64,000 bases of DNA from NCBI GenBank assembly GCA_020637555.1, contig JACKKF010000003.1, forward strand, positions 124,001 through 188,000, read 5' to 3'. The DNA comes from Rhodobacter sp. Lineage in GTDB: Bacteria; Pseudomonadota; Alphaproteobacteria; Rhodobacterales; Rhodobacteraceae. Below the pieces are notes generated by a model. The model was not told the origin of the DNA and searched no databases. It was given only the letters and a program-made list of their open reading frames with translations. Of this stretch, positions 28,052-36,932 are shown in pieces (the stretch's first letter is position 1; each line of letters starts with the position of its first letter). Both the position numbers and the translations under genes were made by a program.

Positions 28052-28639
28052 ATGAACCTGATCGAAACCAGTGCGGTTCTGGATGGCGACCTGCCGGTCG
28101 CGGAATTTCGCGCGCATCTGCGGCTGGGCACGGGCTTTGCCGACGACACCTCGGGCGATGCGTTGCTGGTGCGCTATTTGCGCGCCGCCATCGCCGCGAT
28201 CGAGGCGCGCACAGGCAAGGCCCTGATGTCGCGCGGGTTCCGCCTGACGCTGGACCGCTGGCGCTGGGCCGATGCGCAGGCGCTGCCGGTCGCGCCGGTG
28301 ACGGCGGTTTCGGCCGTGACGCTGATCGACGCGGCGGGGGACGAGACGGTGGTGGACCCGGCGCGCTGGCGGCTGGTGGTGGATCGCCATCGCCCGCAGA
28401 TCCTGGCGACCGGAGCGGTGCTGCCGCAGGTTCCGACAAATGGCGCGGTCACGGTGGATTTCACGGCGGGCTTCGGTGCTGTCTGGGATGCGGTGCCCGA
28501 CGATCTGCGCGAAGCCGTGCTGCTTCTGGCCGCGCAATACTACGAGGGCCGCACCGGTGGCGCACCGATGCCGGGCACCGTCGCCGCGCTGACCGCGCGC
28601 TGGATGCCTGTGCGGGTCACCGCCGGAGGGCATCGCTGA
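28052..28639 (+). CDS. GTA head-tail adaptor (gp6)
   Basis: 195 residues from the ATG at 28052, with AGGAGG 7 nt upstream. It belongs to the phage connector family near HK97 gp6: an N-terminal helical half (VAEFRAHLRLGTG...LLVRYLRAAIAAIEARTGKALMSRGF) and a beta-rich part with RPQILATGAVLPQV and GAVTVDFTAGFG. A C-terminal helix follows (PDDLREAVLLLAAQYYEGR). It docks under the portal as the adaptor ring. The stop overlaps the next start (TGATG). Confidence 0.9.
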   Translation: MNLIETSAVLDGDLPVAEFRAHLRLGTGFADDTSGDALLVRYLRAAIAAIEARTGKALMSRGFRLTLDRWRWADAQALPVAPVTAVSAVTLIDAAGDETVVDPARWRLVVDRHRPQILATGAVLPQVPTNGAVTVDFTAGFGAVWDAVPDDLREAVLLLAAQYYEGRTGGAPMPGTVAALTARWMPVRVTAGGHR

Positions 28640-28974
28640 TGGGCTATTCCTTGAACCGGCCGATGGTGCTGGAGGAGCCCGGCACCCTGCCTGACGGGGC
28701 AGGGGGCTACACCACCGCATGGACGGCGTTGGGCACGCTGTGGACCGAACTGCGCGCGGGTGCGGGCAGCGAACGGCGCGGGCTGATCGCCCCCGAGGGA
28801 CGGATGCTGTTCCGCGTCTATCTGCGCGCCGCGCCGCAGGGCAGCCCGCAACGTCCGCGCCCGGACCAGCGGCTGCGCGACGGAGCACGGCTGTTCACCA
28901 TCCTCGCCGTGAGCGAGGCCGATCCGGCGGGTGCCTTTCTGATCTGCCATGCACGCGAGGAGGTTCCGGCATGA
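28639..28974 (+). CDS. GTA head-tail stopper (gp7)
   Basis: 111 residues of the SPP1 gp16-like head-closure family: LNRPMVLEEPGTLPDGAGGYTTAWTALGTLWTEL, RVYLRAAPQGSPQRPRPDQRL and RLFTILAVSEADPAGAFLICHAREE. In R. capsulatus GTA the orfg7 product is the stopper between adaptor and tail. It is coupled to gp6 by a 1-nt overlap and to gp8 by a 4-nt ATGA overlap. Confidence 0.88.
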   Translation: MGYSLNRPMVLEEPGTLPDGAGGYTTAWTALGTLWTELRAGAGSERRGLIAPEGRMLFRVYLRAAPQGSPQRPRPDQRLRDGARLFTILAVSEADPAGAFLICHAREEVPA

Positions 28975-29378
28975 GCTATCAATCGGCGGCGGCGGTGCAG
29001 GTCGCCTTGTTCGATCTGCTCTCGGGCGATGCGACGCTGGCGGGGTTGGTGCCGGGCGGGCTCTTTGACGCGCCCCCCCCCGCGACGCCACAGGGGACCT
29101 ATGTGGTTCTGGGCGACGAGGACGCGATCGACCGTTCGGACATCTCGGGGCCCGGGGCCGAACACAGGGTTCTGGTGTCGGTCGTGAGCGATGCGGCGGG
29201 GTTTCTGACCGCCAAGACCGCGGCAGCCCGCATCGCCGAGATCGTCCCGGCCGCAACGCCCGTGCTGAGCACGGGGCGCGTGGTCGCGATCTGGTTTCAC
29301 CAGGCGCAGGCGCGCCGGGCCGAGGGGGGTGCCGTGCGACGCATCGACCTGCGGTTCCGGGTGCGTGTGGAAGGCTGA
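28971..29378 (+). CDS. GTA tail terminator (gp8)
   Basis: 135 residues of DUF3168 type. It starts MSYQSAAAVQVALFDLLSGD and contains LFDAPPPATPQGTYVVLGDEDAIDRSD and VRRIDLRFRVRVEG, the usual first and last strands. It forms the ring that stops tail-tube growth and joins the tail to the head. GAGG precedes the ATG, which overlaps the gp7 stop. Confidence 0.88.
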   Translation: MSYQSAAAVQVALFDLLSGDATLAGLVPGGLFDAPPPATPQGTYVVLGDEDAIDRSDISGPGAEHRVLVSVVSDAAGFLTAKTAAARIAEIVPAATPVLSTGRVVAIWFHQAQARRAEGGAVRRIDLRFRVRVEG

Positions 29379-29403
29379 GTTTCATCGAAAAGGAGTGGCC
29401 GGC

Positions 29404-29862
29404 ATGGCTGTGCAAAGCGGCAAGGATCTGTTGATCAAGATGGACATGACCGGGGCCGGTCAGTTCGAGACCATCGCGGGGTTGCGTGCGACGCGGCTGA
29501 GCTTCAACGCCGAAACGGTGGATGTCACCAGCCTGGACAGCCAGGGTGGCTGGCGCGAACTGCTGGCGGGCGCCGGCGTCAAGGCGGCGTCGGTGTCGGG
29601 TTCCGGCGTGTTCCGCGATGCGGCGACGGACGAACGCGCCCGGGCGGTATTCTTCAACGGCGAGATTCCGGCGTTTCAGGTGGTCATCCCCGATTTCGGC
29701 ACGGTCGAAGGGCCGTTCCAGATCACCAGCATCGACTATGCCGGCAACTACAACGGCGAGGCAACCTATGAGCTGTCGCTGGCCTCGGCCGGGATGCTGG
29801 GCTTTGTCGCCGCGGTCCCGCTGGCGGCCGATCCCATGGATTACGACCCGAGCGTGCTGTGA
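29404..29862 (+). CDS. GTA major tail tube protein (gp9)
   Basis: 152 residues of the TP901-1-like major tail protein family: MAVQSGKDLLIKMDMTG, TRLSFNAETVDVTSLDSQGGWRELLAGAG, VSGSGVFRDAATDERARAVFF and the C-terminal FQITSIDYAGNYNGEATYELSLASAG. Stacked hexamers of this protein make the non-contractile tail tube. AGGAG lies upstream, and the stop overlaps the GTG start of gp10 (GTGA). Confidence 0.92.
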   Translation: MAVQSGKDLLIKMDMTGAGQFETIAGLRATRLSFNAETVDVTSLDSQGGWRELLAGAGVKAASVSGSGVFRDAATDERARAVFFNGEIPAFQVVIPDFGTVEGPFQITSIDYAGNYNGEATYELSLASAGMLGFVAAVPLAADPMDYDPSVL

Positions 29863-30197
29863 CCGGGGGCGCGGCGAATCCCTGGTCCGGCGAGGTGGCG
29901 CTGACGCTCGATGGCCAGTGCCACGCGCTGAAGCTGACGCTGGGCGCACTGGTCGAACTGGAGCAGGCGCTGGGCGCCGACAGCCTGGTGGCACTGGTCG
30001 AACGGTTCGAGGGCGGTCGCTTTTCCGCCCGCGACGTGATGGCGGTGCTGTTGGCGGGGCTGCATGGCGCGGGTCATCCGGTCACGGCGGCCGCGCTGGT
30101 CGCGGCCGAGATCGCCGGCGGCCCGATCGAGGCCGCGCGCGCGGCGGGGCTGTTGCTGGCGCGGGCCTTTGCCCTGCCCGACGGGGACGGCGCATGA
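29859..30197 (+). CDS. GTA gp10 tail assembly chaperone-like protein
   Basis: 112 residues from a GTG overlapping the gp9 stop. It matches the GTA gp10 family: NPWSGEVALTLDGQCHALKLTLGALVELEQALG, followed by FSARDVMAVLLAGLHGAGH. It occupies the place where tailed phages encode the chaperone that coats the tape measure. It overlaps the next start by 4 nt (ATGA). The chaperone role is inferred from family and order. Confidence 0.85.
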   Translation: MTGGAANPWSGEVALTLDGQCHALKLTLGALVELEQALGADSLVALVERFEGGRFSARDVMAVLLAGLHGAGHPVTAAALVAAEIAGGPIEAARAAGLLLARAFALPDGDGA

Positions 30198-30586
30198 GCA
30201 GCCTGGACTGGCCCGGCCTGATGCGGGCCGGGATGCATGGTCTGGGACTGCGCCCCGCCGAATTCTGGGCGCTTACGCCGGCCGAACTGATGGTGATGCT
30301 GGGGCGGGACGAGGGGGCCGCGGGCGGGTTCACCCGCGCCCGCTTCGATGCCCTCATGCAGCGTTTCCCCGACACGCCGCGCAACATGAAGGAAGCGGAC
30401 GATGGCGACGATGGACGACTTGAACGCGCAGCTTGCCGAGTTGGAAACGCGGATGGGCGCGACCTCGGATCTGGTGGCGGCGCTGGATTCCGGTCTTGCC
30501 GACATGGGCCGCAGTCTGGCCGAGAGCAACCGCGAGATGGCGGGACTGTCGCGCTCGCTGGGCGGTGGGTTGCGCCGCGCCTTTGA
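30194..30586 (+). CDS. GTA gp10.1 tail assembly chaperone-like protein with an extended C-terminus
   Basis: The conserved part is residues 1-~70: SLDWPGLMRAGMHGLGLRPAEFW, LTPAELMVMLGRDEG, FTRARFDALMQRFPD. It belongs to the ~60-70-residue family found between gp10 and the tape measure in GTAs. Here no stop codon follows. The frame stays open for ~60 more codons and ends at 30586, giving 130 residues and overlapping gp11 by 185 nt. The extra part (from ~KEADDGDDG) is Gly/Arg-rich and looks like an out-of-frame reading of gp11. Either the normal stop was lost or the sequence has a local error. The start overlaps the gp10 stop. Confidence 0.75.
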   Translation: MSSLDWPGLMRAGMHGLGLRPAEFWALTPAELMVMLGRDEGAAGGFTRARFDALMQRFPDTPRNMKEADDGDDGRLERAACRVGNADGRDLGSGGGAGFRSCRHGPQSGREQPRDGGTVALAGRWVAPRL

Positions 30587-31055
30587 TGGCGTGATCTTTG
30601 ACGGACAGCGGCTGTCCGACGCGATGCGCGGGCTGGGCAAGTCGATTTCGGACGCGATCTATGCGGCGGCGATGCGCCCGGTTCAGAACGCCCTGGGGGG
30701 CGCGTTGTCGTCCGTGATCGGGGGGGTGATGTCCTCGGTGCTGCCGTTCGCGAACGGGGCCAGCTTCAGCCAGGGTCGGGTCACGCCCTTTGCCCAGGGC
30801 GGTGTCGTGTCCTCGCCGGTGACCTTTCCGATGCGGGGCGGCACAGGTCTGATGGGCGAAGCCGGGCCCGAGGCGATCCTGCCGCTGGCGCGGGGTGCCG
30901 ATGGCAGGCTCGGTGTCCGCTCTGGGGGCGGGGCCCGACCGGTCAGTGTGGTCATCAACGTCACCACCCCGGATGTCAGCGGCTTCCAGCGCAGCCAGAG
31001 CCAGATTGCCGCGCAGATGCAGCGTCTGCTGGCGCAGGGGCAGAGGAATTACTGA
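30402..31055 (+). CDS. GTA tape measure protein (gp11)
   Basis: 217 residues, very short for a tape measure but normal for GTAs, whose tails are short. The N-terminal half is helical with heptad character (MDDLNAQLAELETRMGATSDLVAALDSGLADMG). A hydrophobic central segment (MRPVQNALGGALSSVIGGVMSSVLPF) is followed by the conserved GTGLMGEAGPEAILPLARG and a C-terminal VSVVINVTTPDVSGF strand. It sets tail length inside the tube. It starts inside the long gp10.1 frame. Confidence 0.9.
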   Translation: MATMDDLNAQLAELETRMGATSDLVAALDSGLADMGRSLAESNREMAGLSRSLGGGLRRAFDGVIFDGQRLSDAMRGLGKSISDAIYAAAMRPVQNALGGALSSVIGGVMSSVLPFANGASFSQGRVTPFAQGGVVSSPVTFPMRGGTGLMGEAGPEAILPLARGADGRLGVRSGGGARPVSVVINVTTPDVSGFQRSQSQIAAQMQRLLAQGQRNY

Positions 31056-31056
31056 T

Positions 31057-31689
31057 ATGGCCTTTCACGAGATCCGCTTTCCCGCGACGCTGAGCTTTGG
31101 TTCGCTGGGCGGGCCCGAACGTCGCACCGAGATCGTCACGCTGGCGAATGGCCACGAGGAGCGCAACACCCCCTGGGCGCAGGCGCGCCGCCGCTATGAC
31201 GCGGGCCTCGGGTTGCGGTCGCTCGATGATGTGGAAACCCTGATCGCGTTTTTCGAGGCGCGCCAGGGAATGTTGCACGGGTTCCGCTGGAAGGACTGGG
31301 CCGACTACAAGACCTGCAAGTCATCGGGCAAGGTGACGGCGCTGGACCAGTCTCTGGGCTACGGCGACGGCGAGACCCGGGTTTTTCAGCTGGCCAAGAG
31401 CTATCGCTCGGGCGAGTGGGCGGTCAGGCGCACCATCACCAAGCCGGTCGTGGCGAGTGTCCGTGTCGCGATCGCTGGCAGCGAACTGGACGAGGGACTG
31501 GAATGGACCGTGGATACCGCCACCGGTCTTGTGACGTTTGCCTCGGCACCCGGCGTCGGCGCCGAGGTGACGGTGGGGTGCGAATTCGATGTGCCGGTGC
31601 GATTTGACACCGATCTGATCCAGGTGTCCGTCGCGAACTTCCAGGCAGGCGACGTGCCCAAGGTCCCGGTGATCGAGGTGCGGCAATGA
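31057..31689 (+). CDS. GTA distal tail protein (gp12), DUF2460
   Basis: 210 residues from the ATG at 31057, 1 nt after the gp11 stop. DUF2460 landmarks: FHEIRFPATLSFGSLGGPERRTEIVTLANGHEERNTPWAQARRRYDAG (by segments), FFEARQGMLHGFRWKDWADYK, TGLVTFASAPGVGAEVTVGCEFDVPVRFDTD and DVPKVPVIEVRQ. It builds the ring connecting tail tube and baseplate hub. It overlaps gp13 by 4 nt (ATGA). Confidence 0.92.
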   Translation: MAFHEIRFPATLSFGSLGGPERRTEIVTLANGHEERNTPWAQARRRYDAGLGLRSLDDVETLIAFFEARQGMLHGFRWKDWADYKTCKSSGKVTALDQSLGYGDGETRVFQLAKSYRSGEWAVRRTITKPVVASVRVAIAGSELDEGLEWTVDTATGLVTFASAPGVGAEVTVGCEFDVPVRFDTDLIQVSVANFQAGDVPKVPVIEVRQ

Positions 31690-32549
31690 CCGATCTGAGC
31701 ACGACACGCGCCCGCGCCTGGGCCCTGCGGCGCAGCGACGGGATGGTGATGGGATTTACCGATCACGACCGCGATCTGGCCTTTGACGGGCTCGTTTTCC
31801 GGGCCGGCACCGGCATGACGGCGGCGGCCGTGGTGCAAGGCACGGGGCTGGCGGTGGACAATACCGAGGCGGCGGGCGCGCTCAGCGATGCCGGCTTGAC
31901 CGAGCGCGATATTCTGGCCGGTCGCTATGATGGCGCCGATCTGACGATCTGGGAGGTCGACTGGCTCGATCCTGCGTGGCGCCGCGTGCTGTTTCGCGGA
32001 ACCGTGGGCGAGATCGTGCGCGCCGGGGGGGCGTTCAAGGCCGAGCTGCGGGGCCTGACGGAACCCCTGAACAAGGCCGGCGGCCGGGTGTTCGGGGCGC
32101 TCTGTCCGGCGGTGCTGGGCGACGCGCGCTGCGGGTTCGACATGTCGCAGGCCGGGTTCTCGGCCGAGGTCGCGCTGATCGCGAGTGCCGATCAGGGCGC
32201 GGTTCTGGACGTGCCCCTGCTGCCCGAATTCGCCGATGGCTGGTTCGTGGATGGCCGGGTGGCGTTCCTGACCGGCGCGGTCGCAGGACAGGCGGTCCCG
32301 GTGCGCCGTGAAGAACGCCGTGCCACCGTTCGGCGCCTGCATCTGTGGTCGCTGCCGGGGGTCGAGCCCGCATCCGGCGACCGGTTGCGGATCGAGGCCG
32401 GCTGCGACAAGCGCTTTGCAACCTGCCGTCTGAAATTTCTGAACTCCAGGAATTTTCAGGGATTTCCGCATGTTCCGGGCGAGGACTGGCTGCTGTCCAC
32501 GCCGCGTGCCGGCGCCGACAACACGGGCGGAAGCCTGCCTCATGGATGA
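31686..32549 (+). CDS. GTA baseplate hub protein (gp13), DUF2163
   Basis: 287 residues. The N-terminal DUF2163 block includes TTRARAWALRRSDGMVMGFTDHDRDLAFDGLVFRAG and the C-terminal block has RIEAGCDKRFATCRLKFLNSRNFQGFPHVPGED with paired cysteines. In R. capsulatus the orfg13 hub carries an iron-sulfur cluster; cysteines at GALCPAVLGDARCGF and GCDKRFATC are present here, so a cluster is plausible. It overlaps both neighbours. Confidence 0.92.
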   Translation: MTDLSTTRARAWALRRSDGMVMGFTDHDRDLAFDGLVFRAGTGMTAAAVVQGTGLAVDNTEAAGALSDAGLTERDILAGRYDGADLTIWEVDWLDPAWRRVLFRGTVGEIVRAGGAFKAELRGLTEPLNKAGGRVFGALCPAVLGDARCGFDMSQAGFSAEVALIASADQGAVLDVPLLPEFADGWFVDGRVAFLTGAVAGQAVPVRREERRATVRRLHLWSLPGVEPASGDRLRIEAGCDKRFATCRLKFLNSRNFQGFPHVPGEDWLLSTPRAGADNTGGSLPHG

Positions 32550-32973
32550 TGCGCGCCTCAGGGTGGTGACCGAGGCTCGGCGCTGGATCGGCACCCCCTA
32601 CTGCCACCAGGCCTCGACCTTGGGGGCGGGCAGCGATTGCCTGGGACTGGTGCGTGGCGTCTGGCGCGCCTTGCGCGGCGCGGAACCGGTGCCGATCCCG
32701 GCCTATGGTCCCGATTGGGGCGAAACCGAAGGATCCGAGGCCCTGTGGCAAGCCCTGACCGCGACGATGACGGCCGCCATGGGGGCGATGGCGCCCGGGC
32801 AGGTTCTGCTCTTTCGCATGCGCGCGGGCAGCATGGCCAAACATCTGGGCATCGTGACCGAAACCGGGCCAGATGCCCGGTTTGTCCACGCCTACAGCGG
32901 CCACGGGGTGGTCGAAAGCGCGCTGAGCGTCCCCTGGTCGCGCCGCATCGTCGCGCGCTTTGACATGATCTGA
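32542..32973 (+). CDS. GTA cell-wall peptidase (gp14), NlpC/P60
   Basis: 143 residues from the ATG at 32542, which overlaps the gp13 end by 8 nt. It is a phage-type NlpC/P60 hydrolase: WIGTPYCHQASTLGAGSDCLGLVRGVW with catalytic Cys33, and the histidine in AKHLGIVTETG. It probably opens recipient peptidoglycan during DNA delivery. The protein is complete and has no signal peptide, as expected for a virion component. Confidence 0.93.
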   Translation: MDDARLRVVTEARRWIGTPYCHQASTLGAGSDCLGLVRGVWRALRGAEPVPIPAYGPDWGETEGSEALWQALTATMTAAMGAMAPGQVLLFRMRAGSMAKHLGIVTETGPDARFVHAYSGHGVVESALSVPWSRRIVARFDMI

Positions 32974-32990
32974 ACGAAAGGAGCCATCCT

Positions 32991-35900
32991 ATGGCGACTC
33001 TGCTTCTGTCTGCTGCCGGGGCGGCCGTGGGCGCGAATTTCGGCGGTGCGGTTCTGGGCCTTTCCGGCGCGGTGATCGGTCGCGCGGTGGGGGCGACCCT
33101 GGGGCGGGCCATCGACCAGCGCCTGCTGGGGGCGGGATCGGGCCGGGTCGAGACGGCCGGCATTCAGCGATTGCAGGTCACCGGCGCGGGCGAGGGTGTT
33201 CCACTGCCGCGCCTGTGGGGGCGGATGCGGGTGGCAGGGCATGTGATCTGGGCCTCGCGGTTCCAGGAGATTCCGGGCCGCTCGCGTCGCACCAAGGGCG
33301 GGCTGGGCCCCACCGTCACCGAACAGTCGCGCTATGTCGTGAGCGTTGCCATCGCGCTGTGCGAAGGCGAAATCGGCGGTATTGGCCGGATCTGGGCCTA
33401 TGGCGATGAACTGTCGCGCAAGGACCTGAACCTGCGGGTCTACACCGGTGCCCTGGATCAGTTGCCGGATCCCGTGATCGAGGCGGTCGAGGGGGCCGAC
33501 GCCGCGCCTGCCTATCGTGGCACGGCCTATGTGGTGATCGAGGACCTCGATCTGGGCCCCTGGGGCAACCGTCTGCCCGCCTTCTCGTTCGAGGTCATCC
33601 GCGGCGCGCAAGCCGAGGGCGTGAGCACCCTTCAGGAGGCGGTGCAGGGCGTGGCCTGGATGCCCGGTTCCGGCGAATACGCGCTGGCGACCGAACCCGT
33701 CCTGTTGGGCGCCGGTGGTGGCGAGGCCTTTGCGCCGGGGTTCAGTCTGGACGCCGCGACCGGACAGGTGCAGGCCAACGTGCACGCGCCGGGTGGCCTG
33801 GCGGATTTTCCCACAGCGCTGCAAGCCTTGCAGACCGAGTTGCCGAATGTGCAATCGGGCCTGCTCATCGCTTCGTGGTTCGGTGACGACCTGCGATGCG
33901 GTGCCTGCACGATCCGGCCCAAGGTCGAATTCACCAGCCGCGATGGGCTGTCGCAACCGTGGACCGTGGCCGGTGTGCCCCGAGCCGAGGCCGAGGAGGT
34001 CGCGCGCCTGGGTGGAAACCCGGTCTATGGCGGCACGCCATCGGATGCCTCGATCCTGCAAGCCATCGATGCGCTGAACGGGGCAGGGCAGGCCGTGGTC
34101 TTCTATCCCTTCCTTCTGATGGAGCAGCTTGCCGGAAACGGCCTGCCGGATCCCTGGTCCGATGCCACGGACCAGCCCGCGTTGCCCTGGCGCGGTCGGA
34201 TCACGCTGGGCAAAGCCCCGGGGCAACCCGGCACGACCGACCGCACCGCTGCGGCCGCGGCCGAGGTCGCGGATTTCTTCGGCACCGCGCAGGCGACCGA
34301 TTTCGTGATCGCGCCCGGGACCGTCACCTATTCCGGGCCGCCGGAGTGGTCCTATCGCCGTTTCATCCTGCACTATGCGGCCCTGTGCGCCGCGTCCGGC
34401 GGGGTCGAGGCCTTCTGCATCGGATCCGAGATGCGCGCCCTGCTGCAAATTCGTGGCGCCGGGGACAGCTTTCCTGCAGTGGCACAGATGATCGATCTGC
34501 TGCACGAGGTTCGCGCGCTGTTGGGGCCCTCGGTCAAGCTGGTCTATGCGGCCGATTGGTCGGAATACGCGGGATACGACGCCGGCGGCGGGACCCGCTA
34601 TTTCCATCTCGATGCGCTGTGGTCGGATGCCGCGCTCGATGTGATCGGGATCGACAATTACATGCCGCTTGCCGATTGGCGCGAGGGCGAGGATCACGCC
34701 GACTTCCACGCAGGTTGGCGCGACAGTCATGATCCGGCCTATCTGACCGCCAATATTGCCGGCGGCGAGGGGTTCGACTGGTATTACGCCGACGCCCCCG
34801 AACGCGACGCCCAGGCCCGCACGCCGATCGACGACCCCGAGGGCGAGGCCTGGATCTGGCGCGTCAAGGACCTGCGCGGCTGGTGGGAAAACCCGCATAC
34901 CGAACGCGTGAACGGGGTCCGCGCGGACGAACCGACCGGCTGGGTGCCGCGATCAAAGCCGATCTGGTTCACCGAATACGGCTGCGCGGCCATCGACAAG
35001 GGGGCAAACCAGCCGAACGTCTTCCTGGACCCGAAATCGTCAGAGTCGCGCGTGCCGTATTATTCCACAGGGGCGCGCGACGATCTGATGCAGATGCAAT
35101 ACTTGCGTGCCATGCATGGATTCTGGACCGATCCCGCGAACAACCCGGTGTCGCCGGTCTATGGCGGTCCGATGGTCACCTGGTCGCGCAGCCATGCCTG
35201 GGCCTGGGACGCACGGCCGTGGCCCTGGTTTCCGGCCAATACCGATCTGTGGTCGGATGGGGTCAATTGGCTGCGCGGGCATTGGCTGACCGGCCGGGCC
35301 TCGGGGCAACCGCTTGCGGCCGTGGTGGCCGAGATCTGTCAACGCGCCGGGGTTGCGTCCATCGATGTGCGCGGTCTTTACGGTGTGGTGCGGGGGTATG
35401 CGACGCCGTCGACCGCCACCGGGCGCGCGGCCCTGCAACCCTTGATGCTGGCACATGGCTTCGAAGCCGTGGAACGGAACGGAACCCTGGTCTTCCGCAT
35501 GCGCGACGGGCGCGATGCGGTTGCCCTCGATCCCGGTGTGCTGGTCGCGGACGACCAGGGCGATCTCGAGGTGGTGCGTGCCTCGGAGCCGGCGACAGTC
35601 GGCCGGTTGCGGCTGACCTATATCGAGGCCGAGGGCAGCTTTGAAACCCGCAGCGCCGAGGCCGTGCACCCGGACGATCCGGCAGGCGATGTCGCGGACA
35701 GCGAGTTGCCGCTGACGCTGACCCGCGGCGAGGCCCGAACCGCGGTGAAACGCTGGCTGACCGAGGCGCGCATCGCCCGCGATACGGCCCGCTTTTCCTT
35801 GCCGATGTCCTCGGATCTGACGGTCGGGGATGTCGTCGTCCTGCCGCATCGGGATACCACGCGGCACTATCGGATCGACCGCATGGAACTGACGGGCGCC

Positions 35901-36929
35901 CGCCGGATCGAAGCCGTCCGTGTCGAGCCTGCCTTGTATCAGCATCGCGAGGGATCGGACGATCTGCCGATAACCGGGGTTTACACCGCACCGGTGCCGG
36001 TGTTGCCGGTGTTCCTGGATCTGCCGCTGATGCGCGGGGACGAGGTGCCCCATGCGCCGCACCTCGCCGTCACCGGGCGTCCCTGGCCGGGCGTGGTCGC
36101 CTGCTACGATGCGCCAGCGACCGGGGGCAGCTTTGATCTGAACACCCTGATCGGACAACGCGCGACCGTGGGTCAGACCCGGACTGCACTGTTCCGGGCC
36201 CTGCCGGCGGTCTGGCAACGCGGCGCCGGGGTCGAGGTTGCCTTCCCCGAGGGCACGGTTCTGGCATCAAGCGACGAGGCCGCGATGCTCGACGGTGCCA
36301 ATCTGGCGGCGATCGGGTCCGGCGCCGAATGGGAGCTGTTTCAGTTTCGTGACGCGACAGTGCTGGAACCGGGGGTCTGGCGCCTGGGCGGATTGTGGCG
36401 CGGCCAATTCGGCACCGAGCCGGTGATGCCCGCAAGCTGGGCGCCGGGTGCGCTGGTTGTCTTGTTGAACGGGGCGCCCCGGCAGGTCGATGTGGCGGCC
36501 TCGGCACGCGGGGTGGCGCGACGCTGGCGCATCGGACCGGCGGCGCTGGCCTATGACGATCCGGTCTATGTGGACAGCACGCAAGCGTTTGCGGGCAACG
36601 GGTTGCGGCCCTATGCCCCGGTGTTTCTGACCGCCGTCCGTGACGGCGCCGGCAACCTGGTTCTGTCCTGGATCCGGCGCACCCGGCAGGGTGGGGATTC
36701 CTGGGACACCGCCGAGGTCCCCTTGAGCGAGGAAGCCGAACGCTACCGGGTCCGGATCGCGCAGGGGGGGACGGTTCTGCGCACGATCGATGTCTCTGCC
36801 CCTCAGCATGTCTATACCCTGGCGGATCAGGGTCAGGACGGGGTGGCCGGGGCCTTTACCGTCAGCGTGGCGCAGGTGTCTGCCGTCTATGGCGCGGGGC
36901 TTTTCGCCGCAGTCGAGGTTTCGGGCTGA
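32991..36929 (+). CDS. GTA megatron / host-specificity tail protein (gp15)
   Basis: 1,312 residues, the usual size of orfg15. The N-terminal hydrophobic Gly/Ala segment (LLLSAAGAAVGANFGGAVLGLSGAVIGRAVGATLGRAID, by segments) resembles a membrane-inserting stretch. A GTA TIM-barrel-like domain spans roughly residues 400-750 (AADWSEYAGYDAGGGTRYF, VIGIDNYMPLADWR, WFTEYGCAAIDKGANQPNVFLDPKSSES). It is followed by a phage tail domain (~780-960) and beta-rich C-terminal repeats ending in a fibronectin-like VSVAQVSAVYGAGLFA strand. It caps the baseplate and is thought to contact the recipient. AAAGGAG lies upstream. It is the last structural gene of the cluster. Confidence 0.95.
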   Translation: MATLLLSAAGAAVGANFGGAVLGLSGAVIGRAVGATLGRAIDQRLLGAGSGRVETAGIQRLQVTGAGEGVPLPRLWGRMRVAGHVIWASRFQEIPGRSRRTKGGLGPTVTEQSRYVVSVAIALCEGEIGGIGRIWAYGDELSRKDLNLRVYTGALDQLPDPVIEAVEGADAAPAYRGTAYVVIEDLDLGPWGNRLPAFSFEVIRGAQAEGVSTLQEAVQGVAWMPGSGEYALATEPVLLGAGGGEAFAPGFSLDAATGQVQANVHAPGGLADFPTALQALQTELPNVQSGLLIASWFGDDLRCGACTIRPKVEFTSRDGLSQPWTVAGVPRAEAEEVARLGGNPVYGGTPSDASILQAIDALNGAGQAVVFYPFLLMEQLAGNGLPDPWSDATDQPALPWRGRITLGKAPGQPGTTDRTAAAAAEVADFFGTAQATDFVIAPGTVTYSGPPEWSYRRFILHYAALCAASGGVEAFCIGSEMRALLQIRGAGDSFPAVAQMIDLLHEVRALLGPSVKLVYAADWSEYAGYDAGGGTRYFHLDALWSDAALDVIGIDNYMPLADWREGEDHADFHAGWRDSHDPAYLTANIAGGEGFDWYYADAPERDAQARTPIDDPEGEAWIWRVKDLRGWWENPHTERVNGVRADEPTGWVPRSKPIWFTEYGCAAIDKGANQPNVFLDPKSSESRVPYYSTGARDDLMQMQYLRAMHGFWTDPANNPVSPVYGGPMVTWSRSHAWAWDARPWPWFPANTDLWSDGVNWLRGHWLTGRASGQPLAAVVAEICQRAGVASIDVRGLYGVVRGYATPSTATGRAALQPLMLAHGFEAVERNGTLVFRMRDGRDAVALDPGVLVADDQGDLEVVRASEPATVGRLRLTYIEAEGSFETRSAEAVHPDDPAGDVADSELPLTLTRGEARTAVKRWLTEARIARDTARFSLPMSSDLTVGDVVVLPHRDTTRHYRIDRMELTGARRIEAVRVEPALYQHREGSDDLPITGVYTAPVPVLPVFLDLPLMRGDEVPHAPHLAVTGRPWPGVVACYDAPATGGSFDLNTLIGQRATVGQTRTALFRALPAVWQRGAGVEVAFPEGTVLASSDEAAMLDGANLAAIGSGAEWELFQFRDATVLEPGVWRLGGLWRGQFGTEPVMPASWAPGALVVLLNGAPRQVDVAASARGVARRWRIGPAALAYDDPVYVDSTQAFAGNGLRPYAPVFLTAVRDGAGNLVLSWIRRTRQGGDSWDTAEVPLSEEAERYRVRIAQGGTVLRTIDVSAPQHVYTLADQGQDGVAGAFTVSVAQVSAVYGAGLFAAVEVSG

Positions 36930-36932
36930 GCG

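Noticed and set aside
22789..36929. Complete or defective prophage
   Set aside because: No integrase, repressor, replication or attachment sites; gene order and the very short tape measure match the gene transfer agent of Rhodobacterales.
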